DNA of 61,723 nucleotides from Pedosphaera sp. (GCA_028293325.1 JAQGPA010000045.1:1-61723); one strand, 5' to 3'; shown: positions 16,746 through 27,900, counted from the stretch's first letter. Notes: generated by a model not told the origin, from the sequence alone. A program made the numbers and translations.

Positions 16746-19700
16746 ATGTGCGAAAAACTTAAGACGGGGAAAGTTCGGATTTCAACATCAACGATAGTGC
16801 GGCAACGGAATGCACTGCGATCATTTCTGCTAAGTGGAATCGTATCTGCATTCTTGCTCACACTTTTCCCTGCGCAATTGTCCGCTGTGGAGTTGGGCGA
16901 TGTTACGGGGTTCTTGCCAGCAACGCGGAACGTCATCGTGTCATGCGGGGAGAGAAAGGTCCGCATTGAAGCTTGGGACGACGATGTCATCCGTGTCTGG
17001 CTTTCTGCGGATGGGAAATACCAAACGAGTGATGAGCGCGGCGGCTGTATGATCCAACCGGGAATGCAGCGGTTCAAAGGATCTACGGAATTTCAGGTCG
17101 TTGATGCAGGAAATCAAATCAAAATCAAGACGAAGAGTTTGGTGGTTTGCGTGAAGAAACACCCTTTTGGCCTGGCTTTTTATCAGTCGGACGACAAGAC
17201 GCTTATTACTGCTACGCCGCCGGGATTTAGCCTGGACAGCGATATTCGGGCAGTTCTGCAGCGCGATGCATGCGGTCACAAGGAGCATTTCGTCGGTCTT
17301 CAACTTAAAAACGACGCGGAGACGCTTGATCATCGCGATCATGTGGTCAATCTCAAAGACGAAAATGGAGCCGGTTGGGTGGCACCCTTTTTTATGAGCA
17401 GCGCCGGGTATGGCGTTTTCTTCAACAATGAGTTCAGCGTCGACAATCGTATCAGCTTCAACAAGAAAATAATCATTGAAAACACTGCCAAGCATGGACA
17501 ACTTGACCTCTTCTTTTTCAGAGGAACCAACTATGGGCGAATGATCGATTTATACACCGACCTCACCGGAAAACCGCCGATGCCGCCAAAAAAGCTTCTT
17601 GGCTTCAACTACCTGGTGAAGGGTTCCGCGATACTCGAACCGGTGCTTGACGAAGAGGCATTTCCTGAATGGGTAAAGCGGGAATACCCAATTGATAGTT
17701 GCATTACCTTCACCGATCAGCGCCTTGCAACTGATACTGAGATTGCCGCAGTGGACGCTACAGCCAAGCGTGTCCATGATTTACATGGTGCACTTTGCTG
17801 TTATTTCGATCTCTACACGCCCGGCACTTTCCAGGACTCCCTGCCATGGCCTACAAATTATCCCTATCATGATTGGACGAAGTTTAAGGAAACCCTGAAA
17901 ACCCGACTGCTTGACCACGGCGTAGACTGGTTTTGGTTCGACGAGACGGAGGATCTGCCCTATGTGTATGAGCTTTATCAAGCGACAGTAGACGCATGCG
18001 AAGCTCAGGATAGCCGCCGGGGTTTCCTCTGTGGGCGGGGGGGACAAGCGGGTTGCCAGCGGTTTGGTTATCCATGGATGGGCGATACAGATTATGGCAA
18101 GTCTTCCCTGTTTGCCAGTCTTTGCAACGGACTTATCGGTGTCGCGCATTCCACCCATGATATGTCGGGTGGAGTTGCTGAAAAAACGGAGGATCAATAC
18201 CTGTCCGGCGTCAAGGCGAATCTTCTTGATCCGATCTCGCAGTGCAATAATTGGTCGCCGGGATGGGTTCCTTCCCACCTTCCTTGGGAATGGTCTTCGC
18301 GGGCAGAGCATGTCTTCCGTAAATATCTCGATCTGCACTATCAGCTCATTCCTTATTTTTATACCATGTTTTGGCAGGCGCATACGACTGGTTTGCCCGA
18401 CTGGCGGCCACTGGTTCTGGATCAACCGGAGCGCGCAGATTTATACGCCCGGGACGAAACTATGATCGGCGATTGGCTGCTCATGGCGCCTTTGTATCAG
18501 AAGAATGTGCGCGATGTCTATTTGCCACCAGGAAAATGGCACGGTTATTTCGATGGTGTCACTTACGCCGGAGATCAGATCATAAAAAATTATCATTCGA
18601 CGCCCGATGGTTATCCGCTTTTTGTCAAAGCGGGCGCGATCATCCCCATGATGCCAACGATGCGCTATGTAGATGAGAAGCCGACGGATCCACTTACACT
18701 CGATATTTATCCTGAAGGAAGTGCCTCGGCTAGTTTATATGAAGACGATGGTGTTACGCGCGAATATATGAAAGGAAATTACTGTGTCACTGAAATAACC
18801 TGTGTGAGCGACCGGAATGCAATCTGTGTCAGCTTGAAGAATCGTAAAGGTTTGTATAACCCCGGGCCACGCGGCATCCTATTCAAGGTATTGTGTCCCG
18901 TTTGCCCAAGCGAGGTGTTGGTGGGCGGACAAAAACTCGACCGCCTTGATTCATTGGCAGCATTAACTGGTCGAAAATCAGGATGGGGATTTTTCCCGGA
19001 CGCAAATAGCGGAGCCTACAAGACTTTTGTCGCTTTCCCCACCAAGGGAGAGTCCGTCACCGTGAAACTCGTTATCGACGCTCAGGCGGAGCAGCCTCCG
19101 AAGCCGGCTGGCGATGCGACTTTCATGGCACTGACCGAGGGAAACTGCGATAGCCGCAAAGTTCAAGGGACCGACGGGATGTGGCGGCCATCAGATGAGA
19201 AAGGGATTCCATCCTATGCCACCCTGGCTGTTACCGGCGGAGTTGTAAAAAGTTGGGCGAATTCCACCGGTGGTGTCAGTGACCTGATTGCATCGGCTAC
19301 CAGTGAAAGGCCGTTGGCCTGTCTGCTTGGCACGAACTTGCAACTTGATCTAAATGTCACTGGTCGCGTCAGCCATGCTGTCTGTCTGCATCTGATGGAT
19401 TGGAATCAAAAGGGGCGTAGCGCCAGGGTCGAGTGTTTCGATGCGGCCACCGGTCGGGCCATAGATTTGGAGACCATCCCCCGCTATGATCAGGGGATCG
19501 CTATTGCCTATATGATCAGGGGGCACGTCATTATCAAGGTTACTTCTCTTTCAGGCCCTGACGTCGCGTTGTCAGGAACATCATTCGGATGGCAGCCGGA
19601 GATTGAATATGCTGGTAGGCGCACCGAAAATGCTGTTGTTCAAAATACCTTGGGCAAGGCTGGCCATTGGATCATCGGCGGAAACAAATCGCTGCCCGCG

Positions 19701-20102
19701 GATACGTCAGTCGCCATACGCGGCCAAACCAAATCACTTGAAAGCATTGATTCTACCACCGGAAAGCCTGGCGCACCATTCCTTGGAATCACCGACCCGG
19801 ATCGGCAAATCGAAGTCTGCGTAAATGGTTCCGAACCCGTGCGCCTTACCATTCATCTGCGGGATTGTCGAACCGTAAAGCCAAAGGACTATTGGGAAGA
19901 AGCCAAACAGACAATAACTTTCAGCGCCTTTGATCTTCCGGGTGGGGGCAAGCTTCGCACCGTGGCTGTCAGACCAGATGGGCTGGGGACCGGCGGTTAC
20001 ATCAGTTACATCATCCGTGGGCATGTCAAGTTGACGATCTCCGATGCTGGAGGTGCGGCTTCTGCCCTCTGTGGAATTTTTCTAGATCCTGTCCATGACT
20101 AG
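16746..20102 (+). CDS. Secreted GH31 family glycoside hydrolase with duplicated C-terminal domain
   Basis: The 1118-residue protein has a signal-type segment after a long polar N-terminus (SFLLSGIVSAFLLTLFPAQLSA). The N-terminal beta-sandwich (YGVFFNNE) leads into a TIM barrel. The nucleophile Asp399 lies in DWFWFDETED and the acid/base Asp447 in PWMGDTD. Then come the distal sandwich (YLPPGKWHGYFDG, PLFVKAGAIIPM) and a DUF5110-like region (LDIYPEGSASASLYEDDG). Residues ~790-1118 hold two related sandwich copies, each ending in an RGHV strand (AYMIRGHVIIKV and SYIIRGHVKLTI). Such enzymes are alpha-glucosidases, alpha-xylosidases or relatives. It follows the sugar-acid operon after 58 bp on the same strand. 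Confidence 0.9.
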   Translation: MCEKLKTGKVRISTSTIVRQRNALRSFLLSGIVSAFLLTLFPAQLSAVELGDVTGFLPATRNVIVSCGERKVRIEAWDDDVIRVWLSADGKYQTSDERGGCMIQPGMQRFKGSTEFQVVDAGNQIKIKTKSLVVCVKKHPFGLAFYQSDDKTLITATPPGFSLDSDIRAVLQRDACGHKEHFVGLQLKNDAETLDHRDHVVNLKDENGAGWVAPFFMSSAGYGVFFNNEFSVDNRISFNKKIIIENTAKHGQLDLFFFRGTNYGRMIDLYTDLTGKPPMPPKKLLGFNYLVKGSAILEPVLDEEAFPEWVKREYPIDSCITFTDQRLATDTEIAAVDATAKRVHDLHGALCCYFDLYTPGTFQDSLPWPTNYPYHDWTKFKETLKTRLLDHGVDWFWFDETEDLPYVYELYQATVDACEAQDSRRGFLCGRGGQAGCQRFGYPWMGDTDYGKSSLFASLCNGLIGVAHSTHDMSGGVAEKTEDQYLSGVKANLLDPISQCNNWSPGWVPSHLPWEWSSRAEHVFRKYLDLHYQLIPYFYTMFWQAHTTGLPDWRPLVLDQPERADLYARDETMIGDWLLMAPLYQKNVRDVYLPPGKWHGYFDGVTYAGDQIIKNYHSTPDGYPLFVKAGAIIPMMPTMRYVDEKPTDPLTLDIYPEGSASASLYEDDGVTREYMKGNYCVTEITCVSDRNAICVSLKNRKGLYNPGPRGILFKVLCPVCPSEVLVGGQKLDRLDSLAALTGRKSGWGFFPDANSGAYKTFVAFPTKGESVTVKLVIDAQAEQPPKPAGDATFMALTEGNCDSRKVQGTDGMWRPSDEKGIPSYATLAVTGGVVKSWANSTGGVSDLIASATSERPLACLLGTNLQLDLNVTGRVSHAVCLHLMDWNQKGRSARVECFDAATGRAIDLETIPRYDQGIAIAYMIRGHVIIKVTSLSGPDVALSGTSFGWQPEIEYAGRRTENAVVQNTLGKAGHWIIGGNKSLPADTSVAIRGQTKSLESIDSTTGKPGAPFLGITDPDRQIEVCVNGSEPVRLTIHLRDCRTVKPKDYWEEAKQTITFSAFDLPGGGKLRTVAVRPDGLGTGGYISYIIRGHVKLTISDAGGAASALCGIFLDPVHD

Positions 20103-20252
20103 CGCGCAAATATTATTTGCCCAAGCTTCGGGTGTTGCCGGCAATGCAACTATCTTGACCTTATTGGAACACCGATCAGCGTGTTTGATAAAAATAACCT
20201 CGGATGCTCAAATCTTAACTCCTTTATTCAACCCTTGGGGGTGACTCCGCTT

Positions 20253-22181
20253 ATGCTGCCTATCCAACTTCAGTGGATTGATTACACCGTTCTAATTACT
20301 TATGTCGCCTTTGTCTTGGGCATCGGCTGGACGCTGGCGCGCTTCATGAAGACATCGTCGGACTTTCTCACGTCTGGACGCTCAATTCCGACCTGGGTGA
20401 CCGGCTTGGCCTTCATCTCCGCCAATCTCGGCGCGCTGGAACTTGTCGGCATGGCCGCCAGTGGCGCGAAATACGGCATTGCCACCAGTTTTTTTTATTG
20501 GGCTGGCGCGATTCCGGCGATGGTTTTCCTCGCCGTGTTCATGATGCCGTTTTACTACGGTTCCAAGGCGCGTTCCGTCCCGGAATATTTGAAGATGCGC
20601 TTTGACGAACGTGTCCGCGCCTTGAACTCCGTTGCCTTTGCCGTGATGACCATTTTTGCTTCTGGCGTTTCAATGAATGCTTTGGCCAAGCTGTTGAACC
20701 AGCTGCTCGGCTGGAATTATGATCTGGCGTTGTGGATTTGCTCCGGCGTGGTGCTGCTCTATGTTTTGAAGGGCGGTCTTACTTCCGCGATTTACACCGA
20801 AGTGCTCCAGTTCTTCATGATCGTCCTCGGCTTCGCGCCGGTGGTTTATCTCGGCTTGAAAGAAGTCGGTGGCTGGCATGCCATGAATGATTCGCTCCAC
20901 GCCGTCGCCAAGGAAAGCGCAGCAGCTAATGGCACCGAATATGCCACGAACGCCTGGACGAGCGCGTGGCAGCCGTTGATCGCAGGTCCAGCCCATAATC
21001 CGATGGGCGTGGATCTTTTCGCGATGGGCTTCGGCCTCTGTTTTGTGTTGGGCTTCGGCTACTGGTGCACCAACTTCCTGGTCGTCCAACGCGCGATGGC
21101 CGCCAAAAACATGGCCGCCGCCCGCAACACACCGCTGGTCGCCGCCGTGCCCAAAATGCTGTTTCCTTTCCTCGTCATCGTGCCTGGCATGATCGCCGTC
21201 GCGCTGACCTCGATGCCCGACAAGGATTATCGCATTCCGCCGCCGGCCATTTCGCAGGAGGCCTATGACAAGGCCACGGCTGCCGTAGCGCACGGGGATC
21301 CCGCGAACACCATTGCCACCGTGACCGCTGTCCAGGAGGCGCTCGGCAAGAAAATCGATCGGAACAAGATCGCCAGCCTCATCGCGGACAATGCCCAGAA
21401 CAAGCTGACCGACGTGCAGATCAAGACCGGCATTTACAACAGCATTTCCGAATATGACTACGACGGTGTCATCCTTTCATTGGTTAAAAAATACTGTCCG
21501 CCCGGTCTGCTGGGCCTGGCGCTCACCGCCTTGCTGGCCTCATTTATGTCCGGCATGGCCGGCAATGTGACGGCGTTCAACACTGTCTTCACCTACGATC
21601 TTTATCAGGCGTATTTCGCCAAGAACAAGGGTGACCAGCATTATTTCTGGGTGGGCAAATTCATCACCGTCGTCGGAATCGTGTTGAGCATCGGCGCGGC
21701 ATATTTCGCGGCGATGTATAACAACGCGATGGACATCATTCAGCTCGTGTTCGGCTTTGTAAATGCGCCGCTGTTCGCCACGTTCCTGCTGGGCATGTTT
21801 TGGAAGCGCACGACCGGCACTGGCGCGTTCCTTGGTCTGTTCGGCGGCATCGCCTGTTCGGCGCTGTTCCAATCGCTGACCATTGCGGCGGGCAATACCC
21901 CCGGCGTCAAAGGTGGTTACCTCCATGTCGTCCAGATATTCCCCAGCGAAATGGCGCAGAACTTCTGGCTCGCCGCGTTCGCTTTTACCGTCTGCTTCAC
22001 CTTGACGCTAGTGATTTCCCTGGTCACAAAACGCACCAAGTCCGACGAAGAATTGAAAGGCCTTGTCTATTCCCTCACGCCGAGGATCAAAGCCGACAAC
22101 CTGCCGTTTTTTCTGCGACCGGGCTTCTTGGGAGTCATCCTGCTCATCTGCTGCGTAATTTTGAACATCATTTTCTGGTGA
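20253..22181 (+). CDS. Sodium:solute symporter (SSS family)
   Basis: From the ATG at 20253 the protein has about 642 residues and roughly 14 membrane spans. SSS features are visible: LAFISANLGALELVGMAASGAKYGI near the N-terminus, RSVPEYLKMRFD, then LYVLKGGLTSAIYTEVLQFFMIVLGF, and later LLASFMSGMAGNVTAFNTVFTYDLYQ. The last two are the sodium/solute-binding regions of the SGLT branch. A soluble insert of ~75 residues (AYDKATAAVAHG ... IKTGIYNSISEYDYD) between spans resembles inserts in other members of this phylum. It is probably the uptake system for the mono- or oligosaccharide released by the neighbouring glycosidases. The in-frame start at 20181 would add a non-membrane leader. Confidence 0.9.
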   Translation: MLPIQLQWIDYTVLITYVAFVLGIGWTLARFMKTSSDFLTSGRSIPTWVTGLAFISANLGALELVGMAASGAKYGIATSFFYWAGAIPAMVFLAVFMMPFYYGSKARSVPEYLKMRFDERVRALNSVAFAVMTIFASGVSMNALAKLLNQLLGWNYDLALWICSGVVLLYVLKGGLTSAIYTEVLQFFMIVLGFAPVVYLGLKEVGGWHAMNDSLHAVAKESAAANGTEYATNAWTSAWQPLIAGPAHNPMGVDLFAMGFGLCFVLGFGYWCTNFLVVQRAMAAKNMAAARNTPLVAAVPKMLFPFLVIVPGMIAVALTSMPDKDYRIPPPAISQEAYDKATAAVAHGDPANTIATVTAVQEALGKKIDRNKIASLIADNAQNKLTDVQIKTGIYNSISEYDYDGVILSLVKKYCPPGLLGLALTALLASFMSGMAGNVTAFNTVFTYDLYQAYFAKNKGDQHYFWVGKFITVVGIVLSIGAAYFAAMYNNAMDIIQLVFGFVNAPLFATFLLGMFWKRTTGTGAFLGLFGGIACSALFQSLTIAAGNTPGVKGGYLHVVQIFPSEMAQNFWLAAFAFTVCFTLTLVISLVTKRTKSDEELKGLVYSLTPRIKADNLPFFLRPGFLGVILLICCVILNIIFW

Positions 22182-22287
22182 ACTCGAACCACCCTGACAA
22201 TGATCGGACTTATCTTCTTACCCAGATTTGGATATGCAGGCGCACGGCAGTCTCGTTCTTAGTTTCATTTTCAGTTTCAATTCATTT

Positions 22288-23169
22288 TCAGGGTTCATTA
22301 TCCACCGCCACCGGTCGGACCCAGATATTTCGGTAGGAAACGGAGTTCTTATGGAACTGTAGCGCGAGAGGGCCGGTCGCTCCATGCGGCGCATAGCCGC
22401 CGGGGGAACGCCAAGGGGGATCGTTACGTATGGCCTGATGATTCTGGACCACCACCCCGTTATGGAACACAGTGACATAGCCGGGCGTCAACAGATCGCC
22501 GTTGGTGCTGAAATGCGGCACATTGAAGATGATGTCATAGGTCTGCCATTCGCCCGACGGCCGGCACGCATTCACCAAGGCTGGATGCTGGCCATAGACA
22601 GCCGCGGTCGCGCCGTCAGGGTAGGTCTTATTGTCGTAGCAATCCAGAACCTGGATCTCGTAGCGGCCCATCAGATACACACCGCTATTGCCACGTCCCT
22701 GACCAGTGCCACTCGGCGGTGTCGGCTCGCGAAATTCCAGATGCAACTGGAGGTCGGCAAACGCATTTGTCGTCACGATGTCGTCCTTTGCGGAGGTGGC
22801 GACGCCATCTGCAACAAGCCATGGGGCGGCTTCACCGGTCCGTTTGTCGCGCCACTGCGCCAGATCTTTGCCATTGAACAACACGATGGCGTCGCTGGGC
22901 GGCGTGGCGTTTTGACTGAACGGGCCGGAGGTGACGATGCGCGGCTGGGGACGGGCGGGATCATGAACATGCCATTTGCCATCCGGCTCCAGGGGCGTGT
23001 CCTGATATCCGGCCACACCATCAATGACCGTCAGGGTGACCTGCGTTTTGGCCGCAGTCATCACCGGCGGTTGCGACTGGGTTGCAGGCAAGGGTTGGGC
23101 GGTCCCTTTTTCGGCACAACCTGCAATCAGGGCCACCAACAATGGCAGGAGGATGTTATTGTTATTCAT
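22288..23169 (-). CDS. DUF1080 (3-keto-disaccharide hydrolase-like) lipoprotein
   Basis: The 293-residue protein has a lipoprotein signal (LLPLLVALIAGC). The core shows AIVLFNGKDLAQWRDK, LQLHLEFREP, GRGNSGVYLMGRYEIQVLDCYDN and PLALQFHKNSVSYRNIWVRPV, the standard marks of DUF1080, a LamG-like sandwich now linked to 3-keto-glucoside hydrolysis. It would act at the cell surface or in the periplasm. It is convergent with the SSS symporter gene. Copy D of the 41-bp element points at it from 303 bp upstream, farther than for the other copies. Confidence 0.88.
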   Translation of the reverse strand: MNNNNILLPLLVALIAGCAEKGTAQPLPATQSQPPVMTAAKTQVTLTVIDGVAGYQDTPLEPDGKWHVHDPARPQPRIVTSGPFSQNATPPSDAIVLFNGKDLAQWRDKRTGEAAPWLVADGVATSAKDDIVTTNAFADLQLHLEFREPTPPSGTGQGRGNSGVYLMGRYEIQVLDCYDNKTYPDGATAAVYGQHPALVNACRPSGEWQTYDIIFNVPHFSTNGDLLTPGYVTVFHNGVVVQNHQAIRNDPPWRSPGGYAPHGATGPLALQFHKNSVSYRNIWVRPVAVDNEP

Positions 23170-23984
23170 ATTGGTAAAAATTATTCAGAGCGCGGAAAAC
23201 TTGCTTTTCCTGACAATAGATTTAACGGACGCATCACGTTTTCAAGAAACGCCACGCCAATGAAGCCACCATCTATCATCTGGAAATCACAGGCGATTTG
23301 CGATTGCGGCCGGGGGACTGCCTTGAAAAATGTGAAACATGGCGATAATCAAAGTTCTCCAGTTTGGAATCTGCTCAAAATTCATATCGCGCACGCTTTT
23401 GGATTTTTGCTTCAGCATATTTCTACAACCGATGCTTGTGTTGGAAACAAATATATTCTTTTCAGGAATTACTTCATTATGATTTCTGGGATTTCACTTT
23501 CGCTTTTTCAGCGTCGTAATTACCTCCTGTTTCCTGCGGATGCTGGAGTGAAAATCAGAAATCGGCACCCTCCATCCTCAATGGCCGTCTTTTACAAAAA
23601 ACGGCGTGGTGAATTGCGAAACGATTCAAGCAAGGAGCCACTGAGAGTGGTTGCCGAATGTTGCACCATATTTGGTTAAAGTGCTATTGAGATGCCTATC
23701 AAGACATTGTGGAGCGATATCATCCATGGCGATTTCTATGAGCCGCCGGGCTCCAATGAAAATGAGGGATGCCCTCAAGATTAAAACAGATATTTTAACG
23801 AATAGGTGAATCAGACCGCTTTGCTTCACGTAGTGGTAAAAATTCTACTTAAGACAAAAACATCCACAGTTTGGACTGTGATAAAAGCGCGTAATTCCGC
23901 CGTAATAGACAATGCCAATGTGGCAAGCAAAAAAAACTTACACAGCCAATTCAGCAGCATAACCCTTCGGTTCAACATAGTTTC
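23170..23984. other. 815-bp gene-free region
   Basis: No reading frame here has recognisable protein features. It holds copy D of the 41-bp element (23473-23513) near its middle. The rest is moderately AT-rich and shows no strong hairpin or repeat to the eye. A decayed gene cannot be excluded. Confidence 0.5.
23473..23513 (-). promoter_or_regulatory. 41-bp island element, copy D
   Basis: Minus strand: CGCTGAAAAAGCGAAA, then AATCCCAGAAAT, then CATAATGAA. The nearest gene in its direction is the DUF1080 lipoprotein at 23169, 303 bp away. Either the leader is long, a small transcript lies between, or the promoter has lost its gene. Confidence 0.62.
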
Positions 23985-24623
23985 TTACGAAGCGTTTTTA
24001 CCAATATCGCATTCAGCGGCCATTATCTTGGCAAGAGCATGGTGTTCAGCGTCATCCGAACTAGAAAGTGCGTCAAATACTCCTTTGAGGTCTGCCGCCG
24101 ACCGGTTCTGGCCAAGCTTGAACTTGCCTTCGATACGGGTGAGAGAAATCTCGAAGGCGACTATATTTTGAATGAGTTTATCTCGGTATTCATTAGGAAG
24201 TGTACCGGGCCAAGGCCGTTCGAACGATGATTCATGGACTAAAATAGTGTCGTGCAGGATTGAGAGCACGCGTTCGGGCTGATCTAAAACCTTCGGAATA
24301 CCATAGGCATGAACGGCAACATAGTTCCACGTCGGAACGGCAGGCTCGGTCTTATACCATGAAGGCGAGATATAGCTATGTGGACCTTGAAAAACCACGA
24401 GAACTTCCCTACCGGACGCGAAGTTCTGCCATTGGGGGTTTGCGCGTGCCATATGTGAAACCAAGGTGCCGTGACAACCAGCCCCGGGATAAAAAAGCAT
24501 CGGAAGATGGCTCGCAAATGGAGCCGCACCGTCACAAGTAATGAGTGTGGCGAAATTGTAACGCTGAATAAACGCTATAAGTTTGGCAACGTCCTCTACT
24601 CGAAATGCGGATGGAATGTACAT
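23985..24623 (-). CDS. PaiB-like FMN-binding split-barrel protein
   Basis: The protein has 212 residues. MYIPSAFRVEDVAKLIAFIQRYNFATLIT, ASHLPMLF, GTLVSHMARANPQW and VVFQGPHSYISPSWY match the N-terminal flavin-binding half of PaiB-family proteins, and PTWNYVAVHAYG is their central signature. C-terminal EISLTRIEGKFKLGQNRSAADLKGV is also typical. The family was named as a negative regulator of sporulation and protease genes in Bacillus, but most members are probably flavin- or heme-binding enzymes. It is unrelated in obvious function to the sugar genes on both sides, with no operon partner. Confidence 0.88.
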   Translation of the reverse strand: MYIPSAFRVEDVAKLIAFIQRYNFATLITCDGAAPFASHLPMLFYPGAGCHGTLVSHMARANPQWQNFASGREVLVVFQGPHSYISPSWYKTEPAVPTWNYVAVHAYGIPKVLDQPERVLSILHDTILVHESSFERPWPGTLPNEYRDKLIQNIVAFEISLTRIEGKFKLGQNRSAADLKGVFDALSSSDDAEHHALAKIMAAECDIGKNAS

Positions 24624-24822
24624 TTTTTAAAATCGCTTGTCATTCAGTGGCAGAAAAAATATCAACAGCCAAATTCTAAAAAGCCAGCACAAAATTGAAA
24701 ACAAGGAAATGAATGGTGCATTGCCATGCTCCTCCGTGCTGAGTCTAGGTATGTTCCAAATGGTTTCTGTGTCCAAGTTACCCACGAACTGGTCTCATCA
24801 CACCTCTGCCTCACGGGGCCTA

Positions 24823-24863
24823 CGCTGAAAAAACGAAACTGTAATCCCAAAAAGAATAATGAA
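24823..24863 (+). promoter_or_regulatory. 41-bp island element, copy E
   Basis: Plus strand: CGCTGAAAAAACGAAA, then TAATCCCAAAAAG, then AATAATGAA. It ends 41 bases before the ATG of the GH2 gene (24905). This is the only copy on the plus strand, and it faces the only plus-strand gene with a copy. This supports a directional promoter element rather than a dispersed repeat. Confidence 0.72.
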
Positions 24864-24904
24864 GTTTTTTTGGCAATAGTTGAGACTCCTTACATCCGAT
24901 TCAG

Positions 24905-27900
24905 ATGATGAAAGATACAAATGACATATTCGCCCAAATTGCTATCCAACGATATCAGGCCCGTGCTCGACATCTGGTTGCCCCTAGCCCTGTCTCGGTG
25001 CCAAAGCGAATACTCCCGTTAGACGAGATGCCTGGCGCAAGCGCCTTTACACCCATTCCCAAGCTGAACACAGCGGCTGAATTGGGTCTCAAACTGAATC
25101 AGGCGCGGCACGACATGGAAAAATTCCTGGCGGATTTGGCGCCGCCGCTCGAATCGTCCCGCCTGACGCTGGAGTTGGATGAGTTCGACTGGCGCGAGGA
25201 GACGGAAATTGACCGTGAGAATTTCAGCCTGACCCGTGACGGAGGCGGGCAATGGACAAAGGTAAGGATTCCCCATTACGGCCCGCCTCTGGGCCGCGCA
25301 GCAACTTACTACCGTGTGGAGTTTATGGTCAGCACCGAAATGCTTCAAAAGGGCGCGCTTTTTATCGCTTTCGCCGGTGTGGATTACAAGGCACACGTGT
25401 TCGTGAATAACGCCTTTCTCGGTTCACACGAGGGATTCTTCGCTCCGTTTGAATTTGATTTTACGCCGCACGCCCGTCCCGGAAAAAACACCTTGGTCGT
25501 AAAAGTCGAAAATGACAACACTTTCATGGGCAGCGTTGGGGGCGTCAATGGCGACACGCTTGACGGGGATAAAATGTATGCCGCCACCGGGCTCGGTTAT
25601 GATGATCCAGAACTAGGCTGGCATCATTGTCCACCGGGGATGGGTATTTGCCAGGATGTTCGGATCGAAGCACGCTCACGATTGTTCATCCGGGATTTGT
25701 TTATTCGGCCGCTTCCGGATGAACACCGCGCAGAGGCATGGATCGAGGTATGGAACTGTGATCTTAGCAATAGTCCGGTTGCCTTTGATATTTCCCTCTT
25801 CGGACAGAACTTTCCTGCCACAGTCTTTCGTGACCAGCGTTTTAATGTGACCACCGCCCAGATTGCCGGTCATGGCGATCTCGACAAGCAATTTGAGCAG
25901 GTTATAAAAAAACTTGCCGGTCCAGGCATCAGCCAGTTCCGTTTGTCGATTGAAATCCCCGATGCAAGACGATGGGATTTAGATGCCCCCTGGCTTTACC
26001 AAATGCAAGTCAAGCTCCGCAACGGCGCTGATGTAGTATGCGATGAGCGCAAACAACAGTTTGGCATGCGGACGTTTCGTCAGGACGAGAATTCCGAGCC
26101 CAAAGGCAAGTTCTATCTTAACGGACAGGAGATCAGGTTGCGCGGCGCCAACACCATGGGCCATGAACAAGGCTGCGTGTTTCGCAAAGATTGGCCGCAG
26201 CTTATCGATGACATTCTTCTGGCAAAACTCTGTCATATGAACTTCTTGCGCCTAACCCAGCGTCCGGTACAACGGGAAGTTTATGAGTATTGCGACCGTT
26301 TGGGCATCATGACCCAAACAGACTTGCCATTGTTTGGATGCCTGAGGCGCAATAAAGTTTGCGAAGCCGTCCGGCAGGCCGAAGAGATGGAACGTCTTGT
26401 CCGGCCTCATGCCTGCAATGTCCTCATCAGTTACATCAATGAACCGTTTCCCAATGGCCAGGGCCGTCCGCACCGGAATTTGATGCGCGATGAGTTGGAA
26501 CAATTTTTTGATATCGCGAGCCGGATTGTCCGCATGTGCAATCCTGAACGGGTCGTCAAATGCGTGGATGGGGATTATGATCCGCCTACCGCCATGGGCA
26601 TGCCGGACAATCACTGCTACTGTGGCTGGTATATCGGACATGCCATTGATTTGGGCTCGCTCAACGCCGGCTCATGGCTTCCGGTTGAGCATGAATGGCA
26701 CTATGGCTGCGGCGAATTTGGCGCTGAAGGGCTCGACAGCCAGGAGGTCATGCGCGAGTTTTACCCTGAAGGCTGGCTGCCACCTGCCAGTCAAAAACCA
26801 ATCGAACAATGGCGTCCCACCAGGCTTGCAGCCAGCCAGACCAACCATTTCCAATATCTTTGGTATCCGGCGCAAAAAACTCCCGCAACCTGGATTGAGG
26901 CCAGCCAACGGCATCAAGCTTGGGTTACCCGGCTCATGACCGAAGCTTTCCGCCGCGACCAACGGATGAATTCTTTCGCAATTCACCTTTTCATCGATGC
27001 CTGGCCCTGTGGATGGATGAAGGCCATTATGGATGTGCTCCGTATACCGAAGAAGGCCTTTTTTGCTTACCGGGAGGCACTAACTCCATTGATGGTGTCG
27101 TTGCGCTCCGACCGTCGCACTTATTTCTCACAGGAGAATATCGAGATGGAGCCGTGGATATGTAATGATACCCACTTGGTTCCGGCCGGGGCACAGCTGC
27201 GGTATCAACTTGAAATAAATGGCCAAACCATCCAGTCGGGTCGCACGACCGCCCAGATTCCGCTTTGTTCGTCCCAACCCCAAGGATTCATCCACTTCTC
27301 GCTTCCAGTCCTGATCGAGCGGACGGCCGCCAAAGTGCGTCTGGCACTGGCGGATGAATCGGACTGCGTCCTTTTTGACACGGTTCAAGAAATTGAAGTC
27401 TTTCCAGAACTGCCACATCTGACGGGTAAGCGCGCTTTCATTGTTGGTGCTTATGCAGGGGTGGCTGACTCCTTGGCGGGTGAACTGGGGCTGACGTCGG
27501 TTTTTTGCGGGACACCCAGGGCGACCGATGTGATTCTTATTGATGATCCGGCGGCATTTGCACACCAACAGGCTGTGGTGCAGGCAGCGGTGCTCGCCGG
27601 CGGAACGGCCGTGTTCTTGGAGTTGCCGCCCGGCGAACACAAGGTCATGGAAGAAATTCTCAAGGTCGTTCCGGGAGGAATGGGCGCCCGTCATTTTGCG
27701 GATTGCAGTACCGGTCATGCGCTCGTGGAAAACCTGCAACCCTATGATTTTTGGTTTTGGCACGATGCCTCCGTCAGCCGGCCGACACCCCTGTTGACCT
27801 CGGTTTTTGACCCGGCCCCCATTGGCTGGAGCACAATCCTCGAAAGCGGAAATGGCTCTTGGAAGAACGACTGGAAGCCGGTTCCGGCGGCGGTGGAAAA

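Noticed and set aside
22190..22287. TTTCATTTTCAG-type near-repeats between convergent genes
   Set aside because: Short, imperfect and in a low-complexity stretch; no hairpin for a terminator.
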